Shown one piece after another: positions 35,901 to 41,257 of a stretch of 64,000 nt of DNA. The stretch covers positions 62,001 through 126,000 of the forward strand of contig JAHFWL010000961.1 of assembly GCA_021292165.1 (NCBI GenBank). The letters are read 5' to 3'. Both the position numbers and the translations under genes were made by a program. Every line of letters starts with the position of its first letter. Within the stretch, counting starts at the first letter, position 1. The DNA is from Shinisaurus crocodilurus (lineage: Eukaryota; Chordata; Lepidosauria; Squamata; Shinisauridae). The notes under the pieces were generated by a model. That model was not told the DNA's origin. It saw only the letters and a list, made by a program, of their open reading frames with translations, and did no database searches.

Positions 35901-38900
35901 GGCGGGATACAAATAAATATTATAATAATAACAACAACAACAATAATAATAATAATAATAGTGTACACCTAACTGAACTGTCTTATTTTCTAGAATTCCA
36001 AGAATTTGGATGGGGGGGGCCCTTCTGGACTTGTTGCCATATCCGTAGCCCAGAAAGAGAGCCAGGGTGGCGTAGTGGTGAGAGTGTTGGACTGGGAGTC
36101 GGGTGATCCGGGTTCTAGTCCCCGCTCAGCCATGAAACTCACTGGGTGACTTTGGGCCCAGTCACTGACTCTCAGCCTAAGCTACCTCACAGGGTTGTTG
36201 TGAGGATAAAACAGGAGGAGGAGGAGGAGGAGGATTTTGTAAGTCGCCTCGGGTTCCTTGCAGGAAGAAAGGCGGGGTATAAATATAGTAAATAAATAAG
36301 CGGGGTGGGGTGGATCTCTCTCCCTTTCGAGTTACGGGTTCCGCCCTCTCTTTGCCTGCCTCCTTCGTTTCCCTTCCCTTCCTCTCCCGCCGCCCCCCTC
36401 CGCAGAAGCCCAGCTGTAGCTGCGCAGACAAGTCCTTTGCGGTGGGCACCGTGGCGGAAGCGATCCAGGGGCTGGGCCCCGCCTCGAGCTCCTTCGTGCC
36501 GCGCCTGCTGCCGCTGCTGATGGGGGCGGCACGCGACGCAGACAAGGAGGTGCGCAGCAACGCCATCTTCGGGCTGGGCGTGCTGGCAGAGCAGAGCGGG
36601 AAGGCCATGTACGAGTATCCTTCCCTACGATTGCGGAGTGCGCGCGCGTGAGGGGACGGCAGGGCGAAAGAGAGCGCAGCGTGTCTGTTTCTGGGCCTTG
36701 TTGGGGAGGCATGTGGGGGCCAAATCAAGATTGTCTCAATCAGTGTTCTCCAACCTTGGGTCCCCAGATGTTTTTGGCCTACAACTCCCAGCATGCCCCA
36801 GCCAGCTATGCTGGCTGGGGCATACTGGGAGTTGTAGGCCAAAAACATCTGGGGACCCAAGGTTGGAGAACACTGGTCTAAGGCCTGTGGCTCACGCTGG
36901 CTCAGCTTGTCTGAGTGTGGAAAGCTAAGCAGGGTCAGGCCTGGTTATTCCTTGGATGGGAGACCCCTCTAGTTTCCTGCATTGAGCTGGGGGTTTGATT
37001 CAATGGCCTTGTAGGCCCCTTCCAACTCTATGATCTATGAATCTATGAAATCCTACCTGCCTAGGGAAGCGGCCCAGCCCGGCAGGGTTCCCCAGACATA
37101 ACATAAGAAGAGCCCTGCTGGATCAGGGCAAGGGTCCATCTAGTCCGGCATTCTGTTCACACAGTGGCCGACCAGCTGCCCACGGGATCCCACAAGCAAG
37201 ACATGAGTGCAACAGCATCCTCCCGCCCATGTTCCCCAGCGTACTGCCTCTGATACTAGACCACTGACCGTTCGGTGGTTTCCCAGCTTTTGTGCCATTT
37301 TTTTCTCCTGTTCTAAAAGGCTCAAAGCCCCTCTCTCCTAAAGCTTCATTCCTGGCAGTGAGAGCTTTAAATTACAACGTGGTAGAATTCGGGGGTATTT
37401 GGGGTATATTGGCCCCGCCCCCTTTTGCCTTCGGCCCCACCCATCACTGGAATGCGCCCCCCCCGGGAGCTTCTCCAAAGTGGGGGCCAAAAGGGGTTCA
37501 ATGCCCCTGGTCTAAATGGTTTGTGTGTGGTGTGGTGGACTGGGAGTGTCACATCGAGGCCTTCTACACCCTCCCGGCGAGATCTTCCGAGTTCTGGCTT
37601 TCCTCATAACCATCCCCCCCGCCCCCCTGGTTTGATTAACGGCAGTTGCGGGGTGCAGGGGCGAAAGGAAGTCCAGGGCGGATCTCTCGATCTCGCAGAG
37701 AACTTTAAATATAATAATAATAATAATAATAAAGCTTTGCAGTGTTGCCCAATCCGCAGCCCAATTATGCTCTCGGAACAGCTGGGTTCCATAACCCATC
37801 CTTCCCGAACCGGGCGCCCTCCGGATGGGTTGGATTACAACTCCCCTCAGCCCCAGCCAGCTGGCTGGGGGCTGATGGGAGTTGTAGTCCAACCAGTTCG
37901 GGAGAAGGCTGCTTGTAATCTAGTGAATTTGCCAACGTTGGTTTATTCTGCAACATCTGTCACGTGCTCTCCGAGATTCTGTTGCATGCTCTCAGGCCGT
38001 AGGGAGGGTTCAAGGGCGTCGCTGCCGCCGCCCCCCAAACATCATGCTCCCTTTTTTTTTTTCCCTTAACGCCCCCTCCCTCTTCGTCCGGCGCAGACAT
38101 TACCCCAAGCTGCTGGGGCTTTTGTCCAACGTCATCTCTCAGGAGCGAAACAGCCGGGTGGCCGACAACGTCTGCGGAGCCGTCGCCCGGATGGTGATGG
38201 CCAATCCCGCAGGGGTGCCCGTCGGACAGGTGAGAACCGAGTGCGAGTCCTGCCGAGGTGTGCGGGGGCGAGAACGTCGGCCGGTGTGATGCAGAGCCGC
38301 CTTCCGCCCTTCAGTTCGCGCTTCACCCTCGTCCTTCCATTCCCAGCGCTTGCCTTTGCTGCTGCAGCTCTTCTGTTCTTGGTTCGCTGATCTGGAAGAG
38401 CTACCGGGCACTCTCCCAATCAAGGGGAGCAGGGCACAGAACTAGATCCCTTCTTGTGAATTAAAAAGCAAACCTGTGAAATGTATGTTAAACCATTTGT
38501 TTCTCTAGCCCAGTGTTCTCCAACCTTGGGTCCCCAGTCGTTTTTGGCCTACAACTCCCAGCATGCCCCAGCCAGCATAGCTGGCTGGGGCATGCTGGGA
38601 GTTGCAGGCCAAAAACATCTGGGGACCCAAGGTTGGAGAACACTGCTGAGCCTATTTGCCAGGGAGGCTGCTTCCCTCCCCAGCTCTGCCCCTCCTTTTT
38701 TTCTGCCGAGTGCTACGTTATTTTTTCATTCCATTTCTACCTGTAATTTGGGGGCGGAGGGGGCTTTTCCCACACCACGCAGGGAATTTTAATCCGCACA
38801 CGCTCTTTTTAGGGGCATCGGAAGCGGCCTTGTGCTGCGTCAGGCCCTCAATCCATCTAGCCCAGTGTTGTCGACGCCGACTGGTGTTTTGGGCTGGTGT

Positions 38901-40671
38901 TTCCTCGCCCTGTTTGGAGGTGCCAGGGCTTGAACCGGGGGGGCCCTTCTGCATGCAAAGCGGTTGCTGTGGGTCCCGTTTGAGCAAGCAACTGTGGGCA
39001 GTGGATTGGAGCAGGGCGTGGGAGGGTTAGTCATTCTTTTGGACTTAATTAACAGGTGCAGTGTTAATTAAGTATATCCTTCCCCAACCTGGGGCCTTCC
39101 AGATGTGTTGGACTACAATTCCCTTCACCCCCAGCCCTTTGGGGCAAATAGCTCGCTAGATCTGCCATTTGGGCTGCCTCGTGACACTGAAGGGCACGTG
39201 GGTGGGAAGCAGAGAGATGGGCAAATCCTAATTTAGCTCATTTTTCTTGCGAGGCTGCCTCAAAAGAGCAGAAGACACCTGCCCCTTCGATGGCTCTGGA
39301 TGGGAGTGTGAAAGAGCGCCAAAGCAACCCCTAACCCGAGTGCTTCCGGGCGCTCTCTGGCTTTCTCTCCGCAGGTTTTCCCTGTCTTGCTCCACGCCCT
39401 CCCTCTCAAGGAGGACTTTGAGGAATACAAAACGGTCTTCTCTTGCATCAGCTTTATCTACGAACACAATCCACAGCAGGTAGGTCTCGGTGCTTTGCAT
39501 AGTGCCCTCAAGTTTGAGCGAGAGATTTTGCCCAACACCCATCAGGCACACGTCGGTTCGCAACTAGCTTTTAAAAACAGGAAAGCGGGGATTCTGAATT
39601 GAGGTGGGCAGGTGCACCGGGGGTCTCCTTTGGAGCTCTGGAACGTTCTGTGCCTCTGGCCTATGCGGAGACCGTCCCATGGGCGGAATTCCGGGACCGG
39701 CAGCCGTTGGCCATGGCCAGAACATCAGAAGCTACCTTCTGCTGGGTCAGGGTCCTTGTTCTTCCGGCCCATCTTCCCCCAGCCTGGCACGCTCCAGATG
39801 TGTTGGACTACAAACACCCGCTATCCTCTGCGATGGCCACTGTCAGGAACAGAACGCACCCAGCGCCACCAAAGATTCTCAGATACTTCTGTTTCCTCTA
39901 CCAGTGTTTTTGTTTCCACTGCGTGATCCCAGAGTTGTGCAATGCTCCCCACATTCCCCCCCCACACACACATTGGCAGTTTGTGCTTTTAATTTCTGCG
40001 TGCTTCTGTGCATTTGGACCAAATGCGAATATTGCAGGCTGGGAAATCACTGCCGAGGGCATCAGAGGGCGGCGCTTTCACATTCTTCCCGCAAAGGGGA
40101 TTCCCACAGGACTGTGTCGGAAACAACTCTTTCTTTCTTAGGTGTTGCAGCAGGTTGGGGAAATCATTCGAGCCAGCAGCTCCATCCTGGGCAGCAAACA
40201 TCTGCCAGCAGGTACGCACCTCAGGCGTGTGGCGGGTGTGTTGACCTGCCGCCCGTCTGCTTTCTCTCCTGCCCGTTTTTTAGCGCCCGGCCAAAAATGC
40301 CGAGAGGTCTTTTGAAGAGTACTAGTGAGTTGTGGAATGCTTGCCACGCCCCGTGGCTGTGTGCTGCCGAGTGTGATTTGCTCTTTGCCCTGTGATGCGG
40401 GAAGTATTAGTTGAACGATGGGGAAGGTGATTCAGGGAGAAGTTTTAGAAGTCTCTTGTGGGCTTCTGAGCTTCCCAGGGGCGTCGCGTGGCTGTTGCGT
40501 CACCATCACCTTAATGGCACTTTCCTTGTTTTGTTGACAGAGGGCCGGGATGCGCTAGTGACCCTCCTGCGCAGCCTCTCCACCCGCTCCCCGGCCCAGT
40601 TCCAAACGGCCGTGCTCTCGCTGCCTCCGGAAGCCGGCGCCTTGGTCAACACGGCCGTCAGCTCCGCCTGA
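774..40671 (+). CDS. IPO4: Importin-4, 29 of about 30 coding exons (first exon off the left edge)
   Basis: Importin-beta family karyopherin of HEAT repeats; the family member is known to carry histones H3/H4 (with ASF1), ribosomal protein RPS3A and other cargo into the nucleus under Ran control. Exons: 774-860, 1517-1596, 6840-6881, 10585-10714, 11334-11513, 13303-13368, 14378-14479, 14614-14697, 14841-15002, 15459-15512, 15606-15715, 16825-16933, 17813-17942, 18372-18485, 19153-19266, 22033-22156, 25965-26076, 27516-27634, 29804-29881, 30721-30778, 31595-31700, 32239-32432, 34516-34578, 35214-35339, 36406-36614, 38097-38229, 39375-39479, 40142-40211, 40541-40671. They sum to 3192 nt (1063 codons plus TGA) with every junction in phase and AG/GT borders. 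Blocks matching mammalian IPO4 include RNAALFALGQFSENLQ, YALENFVENL, EECCQLGL and EVRSNAIFG. The human protein is 1081 residues, so only about 23 N-terminal residues should be missing. Neighbour REC8 is tail to tail, as in human. Confidence 0.97.
1108..1215. repeat. MITE (gcaatcctatgcaagtttagacag family)
   Basis: gggcgcaatcttatgtcttt and gcgtgcataggattgcactc inverted ends around tacaactcccagcattcccc. Confidence 0.7.
2278..2733 (-). mobile_element. CR1 LINE, 3' end with ORF2 C-terminus
   Basis: The - strand is open for 118 codons (2720-2364) with the CR1 reverse-transcriptase tail motifs YEERLKELGMFSLQKRRLRG, FQYLKG, WNQLPREVV. It ends in the CR1 terminal sequence and ATTCTATG-type octamer repeats (2278-2297). 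It interrupts the hAT element. Confidence 0.9.
2735..2900 (-). pseudogene. hAT transposase C-terminal (dimerisation) domain remnant
   Basis: The - strand reads NLRNHALKMATIFGSTYVCE, then QTFS, a stop, and SRLTDAHLHHLLRLAVTN. FGSTYxCEQxFS and SRLTxxxLxxxLRxA are hallmarks of the hATC domain of Charlie/Tip100-like transposases. At least one in-frame stop is present and the N-terminal part is absent. It lies in the hAT element at 1901-4539 in the expected place, near the end opposite the 5' terminus. Confidence 0.8.
3442..3571. repeat. Palindromic MITE
   Basis: The arms ggttggatcccgattgagtc and its complement (gactcaatcgggatccaacc) flank a second pair around ctactccagagtagaccc / gggtctactctggagtag. 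It is a fold-back element inside the hAT transposon. Confidence 0.75.
3575..3752 (-). mobile_element. 5S rRNA-headed SINE with CR1-type tail
   Basis: The - strand holds gctaagcagggtcaggcctg and acttggatgggagacc, the internal promoter region of 5S rRNA. They are followed by gttgcactcgatagccttgt-like CR1 tail sequence and ATGATCTATGAAATCTATGA repeats. Confidence 0.85.
3908..4024 (-). pseudogene. WASL (N-WASP)-like first coding exon, captured fragment
   Basis: From the ATG at 4024 the - strand encodes 39 residues: MSNNQQQPPPLRRVANMGSM, then LLTPPENESLFGFLGKKCV. N-WASP begins with the same arrangement (QQQPPP, RRV, LLTPxENESLF, FLGKKCV), the start of its WH1/EVH1 domain. The exon ends exactly where the conserved CV is followed by a splice donor (GTGAGTG at 3907-3901), so it is a genomic copy and not a retrocopy. 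The frame is open. No further WASL exon is seen on the - strand down to base 1, and the exon lies inside hAT termini, so I treat it as a captured fragment and not the resident gene. Confidence 0.85.
4025..4470 (-). promoter_or_regulatory. CpG-rich block upstream of the WASL-like exon (captured 5' UTR/promoter)
   Basis: The stretch is very rich in CpG and GGC/GGA-type triplets, unlike the rest of the intron, and directly precedes the ATG at 4024 on the - strand. It resembles the GC-rich 5' UTR and CpG-island promoter typical of a housekeeping gene such as WASL. Whether it is still active cannot be told from sequence. Confidence 0.6.
4838..5060 (+). repeat. MITE with cgctccataagacgcacc end, fragment
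   Basis: Contains tttcgctccataagacgcac and, 40 bases on, its inverted form gtcttatggagcga. It then shares the internal gcctccaactggtccggg / agagcggagggctcctggg blocks, in inverted order, with the copy at 7784-8212. Confidence 0.65.
5070..5435 (+). repeat. LTR-like repeat, copy 2
   Basis: Diverged copy of 1-335 in the same orientation, with taccaaagtgtctc, ttttgttgtaatct, cctgaaataaac and a (GT)n expansion at 5257-5277 at the equivalent of a tggtgtttgt block. Confidence 0.5.
5480..5600. repeat. Palindromic hAT-type MITE (ctccagatgt family)
   Basis: gatcagccttccccagcctgg followed by ctccagatgttttagacttc, with an inverted right end (ccaggctggggaaggctgat) at about 5569-5589. Confidence 0.6.
5840..6000. 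other. Unassigned repeat-like intronic DNA
   Basis: No gene is recognised. The antisense aataaa-like (tttatt) near 5886 and the adjoining tandem array suggest the edge of an LTR on the - strand, but I see no coding region. Confidence 0.3.
6000..6245. repeat. Minisatellite, about 40-50 bp unit, five or so copies
   Basis: Repeated gctagctgggttcc...ggaggtccggtctacccaagcgg and gatttcagcttggtttcccgg...ggtccggtcaacccaagcggc units. The later units differ by only a few bases. Confidence 0.8.
7085..7260 (-). mobile_element. L2/CR1-like LINE 3' fragment
   Basis: - strand copy of a family that recurs at 14190-14285, 37085-37255, 43855-44100 and 61365-61610. Landmarks are the complement of gcaggatgtgagtgcaacagca and cacagtgggccaaccagatg. 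Confidence 0.65.
7301..7478 (+). mobile_element. 5S rRNA-headed SINE with CR1-type tail
   Basis: ggcctgtggctcacgctggc head, gctaagcagggtcaggcctg and acttggatgggagacc (5S internal promoter), then ctgagcagggggttggactc and ccttccaactctatgatcta tail. Confidence 0.88.
7784..8212. repeat. MITE with terminal inverted repeats ccgtatttttcgctccataagacg
   Basis: The termini tttttcgctccataagacgc (about 7796-7815) and gcgtcttatggagcgaaaaa (about 8184-8203) are inverted. The interior has a duplicated aatcagctgttcYgcaggga block and a (TA)n tract at 7850-7881. The superfamily is not assigned. Confidence 0.7.
7850..7881. repeat. (TA)n microsatellite
   Basis: Sixteen TA units within a MITE. Confidence 0.95.
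8213..8980. other. Intronic stretch without recognised gene
   Basis: AT-rich, no exon or repeat family that I can name. An open frame at 8563-8787 (+) has no recognisable motif. Confidence 0.4.
8985..9080 (-). mobile_element. CR1-tail SINE/LINE fragment
   Basis: - strand octamer repeats (catagatttcatagatcatag) and gagttggaaggggcctacaa, the common CR1 terminal sequence, truncated. Confidence 0.75.
9490..9760 (-). mobile_element. Penelope-like element reverse-transcriptase fragment
   Basis: The - strand encodes EENLALKNWQKCQNILFKPADKGG followed by VIIDKEDYVKEAM. The KPADKGGxxVI block is typical of Penelope-like reverse transcriptases. Only this short piece is coding. Confidence 0.7.
9768..10205 (-). 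mobile_element. L2-like LINE 3' end
   Basis: The - strand encodes RRRAFSVAAPNLWNSLPSDL followed by SFCHALKTWLFRREYG, the C-terminus of L2/CR1-group reverse transcriptases. The 3' tail with TAAATAAATAAATA is at 9768-9784. Confidence 0.75.
10255..10470 (+). mobile_element. L2-like LINE/SINE tail fragment
   Basis: aataccaggtgctgggggca, ctgctcgtgggcttcctgg and acccttggtctgatccagg are the landmarks of the L2-like family seen elsewhere in the window. Confidence 0.5.
11085..11235 (+). mobile_element. L1-type LINE 3' UTR fragment with (TG)n
   Basis: tatagattaataatggatta to taggtttatgttttgtgtgt is the inverted counterpart of 21400-21500, where the same sequence follows L1-like ORF2 C-terminal coding DNA. 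It ends in an A-rich tract at 11225-11275. Confidence 0.65.
11690..11930. repeat. hAT-type MITE fragment (gggctgaa family)
   Basis: ttcagcccgagggccgaatcc, a ggggcggggcc core and gcacccctgta match, inverted, the elements at 15808-16103, 19768-20098 and 31009-31342. Confidence 0.6.
11947..12112 (+). mobile_element. 5S rRNA-headed SINE with CR1-type tail
   Basis: ggcctgtggctcacgctggc, gctaaacggggtcaggcctg, attacttggatgggagaccc, then gagcagggggttggactcga and cccttccaactcttatgatc. Confidence 0.88.
12411..12545. repeat. Palindromic MITE (ccctccagatgtg family)
   Basis: ttccccaaccttggcaccctc at the left, ggaggcgctagtttggagaaagctg-like inverted right arm, and an aactcc/ggatgatgggcattgttgtc centre. 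Confidence 0.6.
12600..13070 (-). mobile_element. L2-like LINE 3' fragment
   Basis: tatttattacatttctatac and cgcccgatagctgtagctct with acaattaaaaccacaaaata match the copy at 61690-62110. The body contains gaaaaggcccttttcttagt. Confidence 0.6.
13378..13412. repeat. (GT)n/(GCGT)n microsatellite
   Basis: Alternating gtgtgtgtgcgtgcgtg directly downstream of the IPO4 donor at 13369. Confidence 0.95.
13732..14285 (+). mobile_element. L2-like LINE 3' portion
   Basis: ggaaaggttacaacatctga, ggagacatgatagaggtgtg, ctttaaaaggggattggaca, ggtggccactgtgtgaacag and atggacccttggcctgatcc occur in the same order at 29080-29730. Confidence 0.7.
15020..15420 (+). repeat. Degenerate minisatellite in IPO4 intron
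   Basis: A loose unit of about 60 bases marked by tcccagcatgcc or tcccagcgtgtcc recurs at about 15038, 15181, 15239, 15304, 15349 and 15393. Confidence 0.5.
15808..16103 (+). repeat. hAT-type MITE (caggggtgttgaa family)
   Basis: cagtggtcttcaacctcagg at the left and gggctgaaagaggttcaaca-cccctg at the right form imperfect inverted ends. The interior has the cttaattaccgg / ccgcccgccactagaatgcgg blocks shared by the family. Confidence 0.65.
16500..16662 (+). repeat. Copy of the long-TIR element seen at 24080-25085
   Basis: ttgacgtgcctgggaaaacg, tttattttgcctgatgtgtt, tcagaagggacttctcctcc match the arm sequence at 24115-24175. Confidence 0.55.
17172..17295. repeat. Palindromic MITE (ccctccagatgtg family)
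   Basis: tttccccaacctgctgccctc left arm and ggacggtggcaggttgggggaa right arm, with ctacaactcccagcattcc and its inverse. Confidence 0.75.
18800..18910. repeat. Palindromic MITE (ccctccagatgtg family)
   Basis: ggccttccccagcctggggc left arm, gtctggagggcgccagcttgc right arm, and gctgggagttgtaatccaac inverse core. Confidence 0.75.
19640..19750 (+). mobile_element. L2-like LINE fragment
   Basis: ggacgtcttcacacagcgca, actcacttccacaaggtgta and ggagggctttaaaaggtgg match 13930-14040 and 29275-29365. Confidence 0.6.
19768..20098 (+). repeat. hAT-type MITE (caggggtgttgaa family)
   Basis: Starts caggggtgttgaagctgagg and ends gggctgaaagacattgccca-cctctg, with the shared family core tcgcctttggccccgcccac. 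Confidence 0.65.
20105..20224. repeat. Palindromic MITE (ccctccagatgtg family)
   Basis: tcttccccaacctggtgccc left arm and gggcaccgggttggggaaggc right arm form a near-perfect inverted pair. Confidence 0.8.
20271..20494 (+). mobile_element. Sauria SINE, full-length type
   Basis: A tRNA-like head gccagtgtggcgtagtggtt and ggttctagtccccgctcggc (B box), then tcacagggttgttatgagga and a BovB-type tail ggcggggtataaataatgaa. I recognise it as the squamate Sauria SINE. Confidence 0.9.
20830..21190 (+). mobile_element. L2/CR1-like LINE ORF2 C-terminal fragment
   Basis: The + strand encodes LALKALSGLGLAHLKEQLL, then ERAFSVAPPPPPP, RLWNALSREICLASSLYAFS and TFLFQTFDL, the usual RT C-terminal block. A C homopolymer (21060-21079) interrupts it. 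Confidence 0.75.
21345..21800 (-). mobile_element. L1-type LINE ORF2 C-terminus and 3' UTR
   Basis: The - strand encodes LLAAGRLLIARNWK, WYKEVWDIALNDKLTCSIK and FKEIWGSFLDYVLVKGKG, matching the extreme C-terminus of L1-group ORF2. The 3' UTR follows at 21345-21505. Confidence 0.8.
21909..21936. repeat. (TG)n microsatellite
   Basis: About 14 uninterrupted TG units about 100 bases upstream of the IPO4 exon at 22033. Confidence 0.95.
23335..23555 (+). repeat. hAT-type MITE fragment with internal hairpin
   Basis: Inverted arms gaaaatgctcgtcagagagg (about 23348) and cgcctccccaacaagcattttc (about 23453) form a stem. The right terminus reads cgtggcccgggggttggggacccctg. The end resembles, from memory, mammalian MER1-type hAT ends; this is unverified. 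Confidence 0.55.
24080..25085. repeat. DNA element with about 150-bp terminal inverted repeats
   Basis: Left arm 24082-24240 (gaatatttattttgcccaat, gcatttcagaaaccatcttc, gcaattaaaattccgccata) recurs inverted at 24920-25075. A Sauria SINE (24381-24604) and a short MITE (24755-24840) lie between the arms. The superfamily is unknown to me. Confidence 0.65.
24381..24604 (-). mobile_element. Sauria SINE
   Basis: - strand: tRNA-like head, complement of gggactagaacccggatctc, and tail complement of tatttgtaccccgcc. Its 5' end is cut at ccacttttt. Confidence 0.88.
25196..25372. repeat. Tc1/mariner-type MITE
   Basis: cagtgccttgaggaagtatt (25197-25216) and aatacttctgcaaggcactg (25351-25370) are inverted ends. 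The inner arms ctttgacttttccacatctt and aaatgtggaaaagtcaaagg also pair. Confidence 0.8.
25652..25788. repeat. Palindromic MITE (ccctccagatgtg family)
   Basis: gccttccccaaacctggtgcc left arm, aactcccacaattcccagtc centre and atcatgggagttgtagtcca inverse arm. Confidence 0.65.
26686..26816. repeat. Palindromic hAT-type MITE
   Basis: gtggtcaacttgcggccttc left arm with aacatctggaggggccacga right arm. Confidence 0.65.
26985..27017. repeat. (TA)n microsatellite
   Basis: Sixteen TA units in an IPO4 intron. Confidence 0.95.
27230..27332. repeat. Palindromic MITE (ccctccagatgtg family)
   Basis: ccaacctggtgccgtccaga left arm and tctggaaggcaccaggcttgg right arm. Confidence 0.75.
27516..27634 (+). other. 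IPO4: IPO4 acidic exon (Asp/Glu loop)
   Basis: This exon encodes PQLGTGNSFLLFDDDEE followed by runs of Glu and seven consecutive Asp. Mammalian IPO4 has an equivalent acidic stretch after the FLLFDD motif. Acidic HEAT loops in importins usually contact basic cargo or Ran; the function here is inferred. I chose the acceptor at 27514-27515 rather than the AG at 27520-27521 because the two extra codons (Pro-Gln) match the human PQ. Confidence 0.85.
27703..27856. repeat. hAT hairpin MITE (ccttgggtccccagatg family), diverged copy
   Basis: ccttgggtccccagatgttt / aacatctggggacccaaggt arms with ttctccagcc at the left and tggagaacactg at the right. A longer central loop than the other copies. Confidence 0.8.
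28063..28307 (-). mobile_element. Sauria SINE, full-length type
   Basis: tttatttatttatttatacc tail and ccactaggccacactggctc head on the - strand. Confidence 0.9.
28640..29070. other. Intronic stretch without recognised gene
   Basis: Contains an open frame at 28817-29077 (+) of lysine-rich, unrecognised sequence. I see no family motif. Confidence 0.35.
29075..29750 (+). mobile_element. L2-like LINE 3' portion, interrupted by a hAT hairpin
   Basis: gaggaaaggttacaatgttt, gggacatgattgaggtgtat, ctttaaaaaggggattgaac, ggccactgcgtgaacagaat, then a MITE at 29570-29704, then gaaccctgcgtctgatccag. Confidence 0.75.
29570..29704. mobile_element. hAT hairpin MITE with exact target duplication
   Basis: 135 bp, cagtgtttctcaaccttggg...inverse, nearly perfect palindrome around ccagccagctatgctggctgg. 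The duplication GACTGGAT is exact at 29562-29569 and 29705-29712. Confidence 0.92.
29888..29922. repeat. (TG)n microsatellite at a splice donor
   Basis: Starts six bases after the IPO4 donor at 29882. Confidence 0.95.
30162..30508. mobile_element. hAT MITE, 347 bp, exact target duplication
   Basis: Ends CAGTGCTTCTCAA and TTGAGAAGCACTG, with ACTTAAAG exactly repeated at 30154-30161 and 30509-30516. Confidence 0.9.
31009..31342 (+). repeat. hAT-type MITE (caggggtgttgaa family)
   Basis: Starts cagggatgggggaactgcag and ends gggctgaaagagttccacac-cctg, with a tandem ggccccgccccctttg in the core. Confidence 0.7.
31830..32200 (+). mobile_element. L2-like LINE 3' fragment
   Basis: tggatggctttaaaacgggg, gagaaggctgttgatgatgg, ccggggaacatgggcgggag and gacccagcagggctcttccg, in the family's order. 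It lies just before the IPO4 exon at 32239. Confidence 0.65.
32470..32604. mobile_element. hAT hairpin MITE with exact target duplication
   Basis: Nearly identical in sequence to 29570-29704; AACTAGAG is repeated exactly at 32462-32469 and 32605-32612. Confidence 0.92.
32690..33715. other. Intronic AT-rich stretch without recognised gene
   Basis: No exon, known repeat or convincing open frame found by eye. Confidence 0.4.
33720..33862. repeat. Palindromic hAT-type MITE
   Basis: cagggtgagcaacttgtggccctc left end and gagggccacaagttgcccatgcctg right end. Confidence 0.75.
34516..34578 (+). other. IPO4: IPO4 second acidic exon
   Basis: A 63-nt exon encodes TACQDTDV followed by a run of Glu/Asp. 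It corresponds to the acidic insert of mammalian IPO4 that follows RKTACQDTD and precedes AEYD. Phase is 0 at both ends. Confidence 0.9.
35863..35960 (+). repeat. SINE/LINE tail with AAT-type microsatellite
   Basis: tgagccgccttgggtcccag and aaggcgggatacaaataaat, then (AAT/AAC)n to about 35960. Confidence 0.7.
36055..36300 (+). mobile_element. Sauria SINE, full-length type
   Basis: agccagggtggcgtagtggt, gatccgggttctagtccccg, tcacagggttgttgtgagga and gcggggtataaatatagtaa, in the usual order. Confidence 0.9.
36741..36875. mobile_element. hAT hairpin MITE
   Basis: cagtgttctccaaccttggg and its inverse. The target duplication is partly lost (gtctcaat / gtctaagg) because a 5S SINE begins immediately to the right. 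Confidence 0.88.
36880..37050 (+). mobile_element. 5S rRNA-headed SINE with CR1-type tail
   Basis: ggcctgtggctcacgctggc, gctaagcagggtcaggcctg and ccttggatgggagacc, then the CR1-type tail ending gatctatgaatctatgaaat. Confidence 0.88.
37085..37255 (-). mobile_element. L2-like LINE 3' fragment
   Basis: agagccctgctggatcaggg, cattctgttcacacagtggc and cctcccgcccatgttcccca are the - strand landmarks. Confidence 0.65.
37255..37512 (+). repeat. hAT-type MITE fragment (caggggtgttgaa family)
   Basis: tcggtggtttcccagctttt, aggctcaaagcccctctc, ggccccgcccccttttgcct and gaatgcgccc ending ggggttcaatgcccctg. Confidence 0.6.
37800..37906. repeat. Palindromic MITE (ccctccagatgtg family)
   Basis: gggttggattacaactcccc left arm and ggagttgtagtccaaccagt right arm around ccagccagctggctggggg. 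Confidence 0.7.
38511..38645. mobile_element. hAT hairpin MITE
   Basis: cagtgttctccaaccttggg...inverse, differing from the other copies at a few bases (cagtcg for cagatg). Confidence 0.88.
38650..39370. other. IPO4 intron without recognised gene
   Basis: Only a half MITE at 39078-39135 (ttccccaacctggggccttc). The remainder is unassigned. Confidence 0.4.
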
Positions 40672-41120
40672 GGCGGCAGCAGGGCTGCACTCCCCACCAA
40701 TTTTGCCAAGTCGGCGAGGACTCGGCCCGCAGAGACCGCCGCCCTCCTCCGTCGTACGCCTTGTCCTGTCTGGACTGGTGTCCTTTCATTTCGAGACTGA
40801 CCTCCTCCTAACCCGAAGCGACACTACTGCCCCCCCCCCCCGTGTTCCTGTTGCCAGTTGGCGTCTTCCGGCTCACTGTTGAGCCGGGGTTCTTGTACAC
40901 CTATGACGGTCGTCTAGATCTCAGTCGTTGTCATACATCTCTCGTGCTGGGTTGTTGTGGGGGTGTGTTTTTCTGGGTTGAGTTGTTAAGCCAGTTCCTT
41001 AGAGGGTTACCTTTTTCACACGCAAAAAAAGCTTATCGGGCCCTTCCTATTTGCAAGAGAGTCTCTTTGTCCAGCACACTTCACGGGACGCTCTGCAGAC
41101 ACCACTCAGTTCAGCTAGTA

Positions 41121-41257
41121 GCAGGGCTCTCCAACCGTGGGTCCCCAGATGTTGCTGGACTACAGCTCCCAGAATCCCTTGCCATTAGCCACGCTGGCTG
41201 GGCATGCTGGGAGCTGTAGGCCAGCAACATCTGGGGACCCACGGTTGGAGAGCCCTG
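41121..41257. mobile_element. hAT hairpin MITE in the IPO4 3' UTR
   Basis: gcagggctctccaaccgtgg with ccacggttggagagccctg inverse; agctagta / agctagtg flank it (7 of 8). The arms are about 60 bases. Confidence 0.85.

Noticed and set aside
36177..36860. A 227-codon - strand frame
   Set aside because: It reads through a SINE, antisense IPO4 exon DNA (36406-36614) and a hairpin MITE; no protein family.
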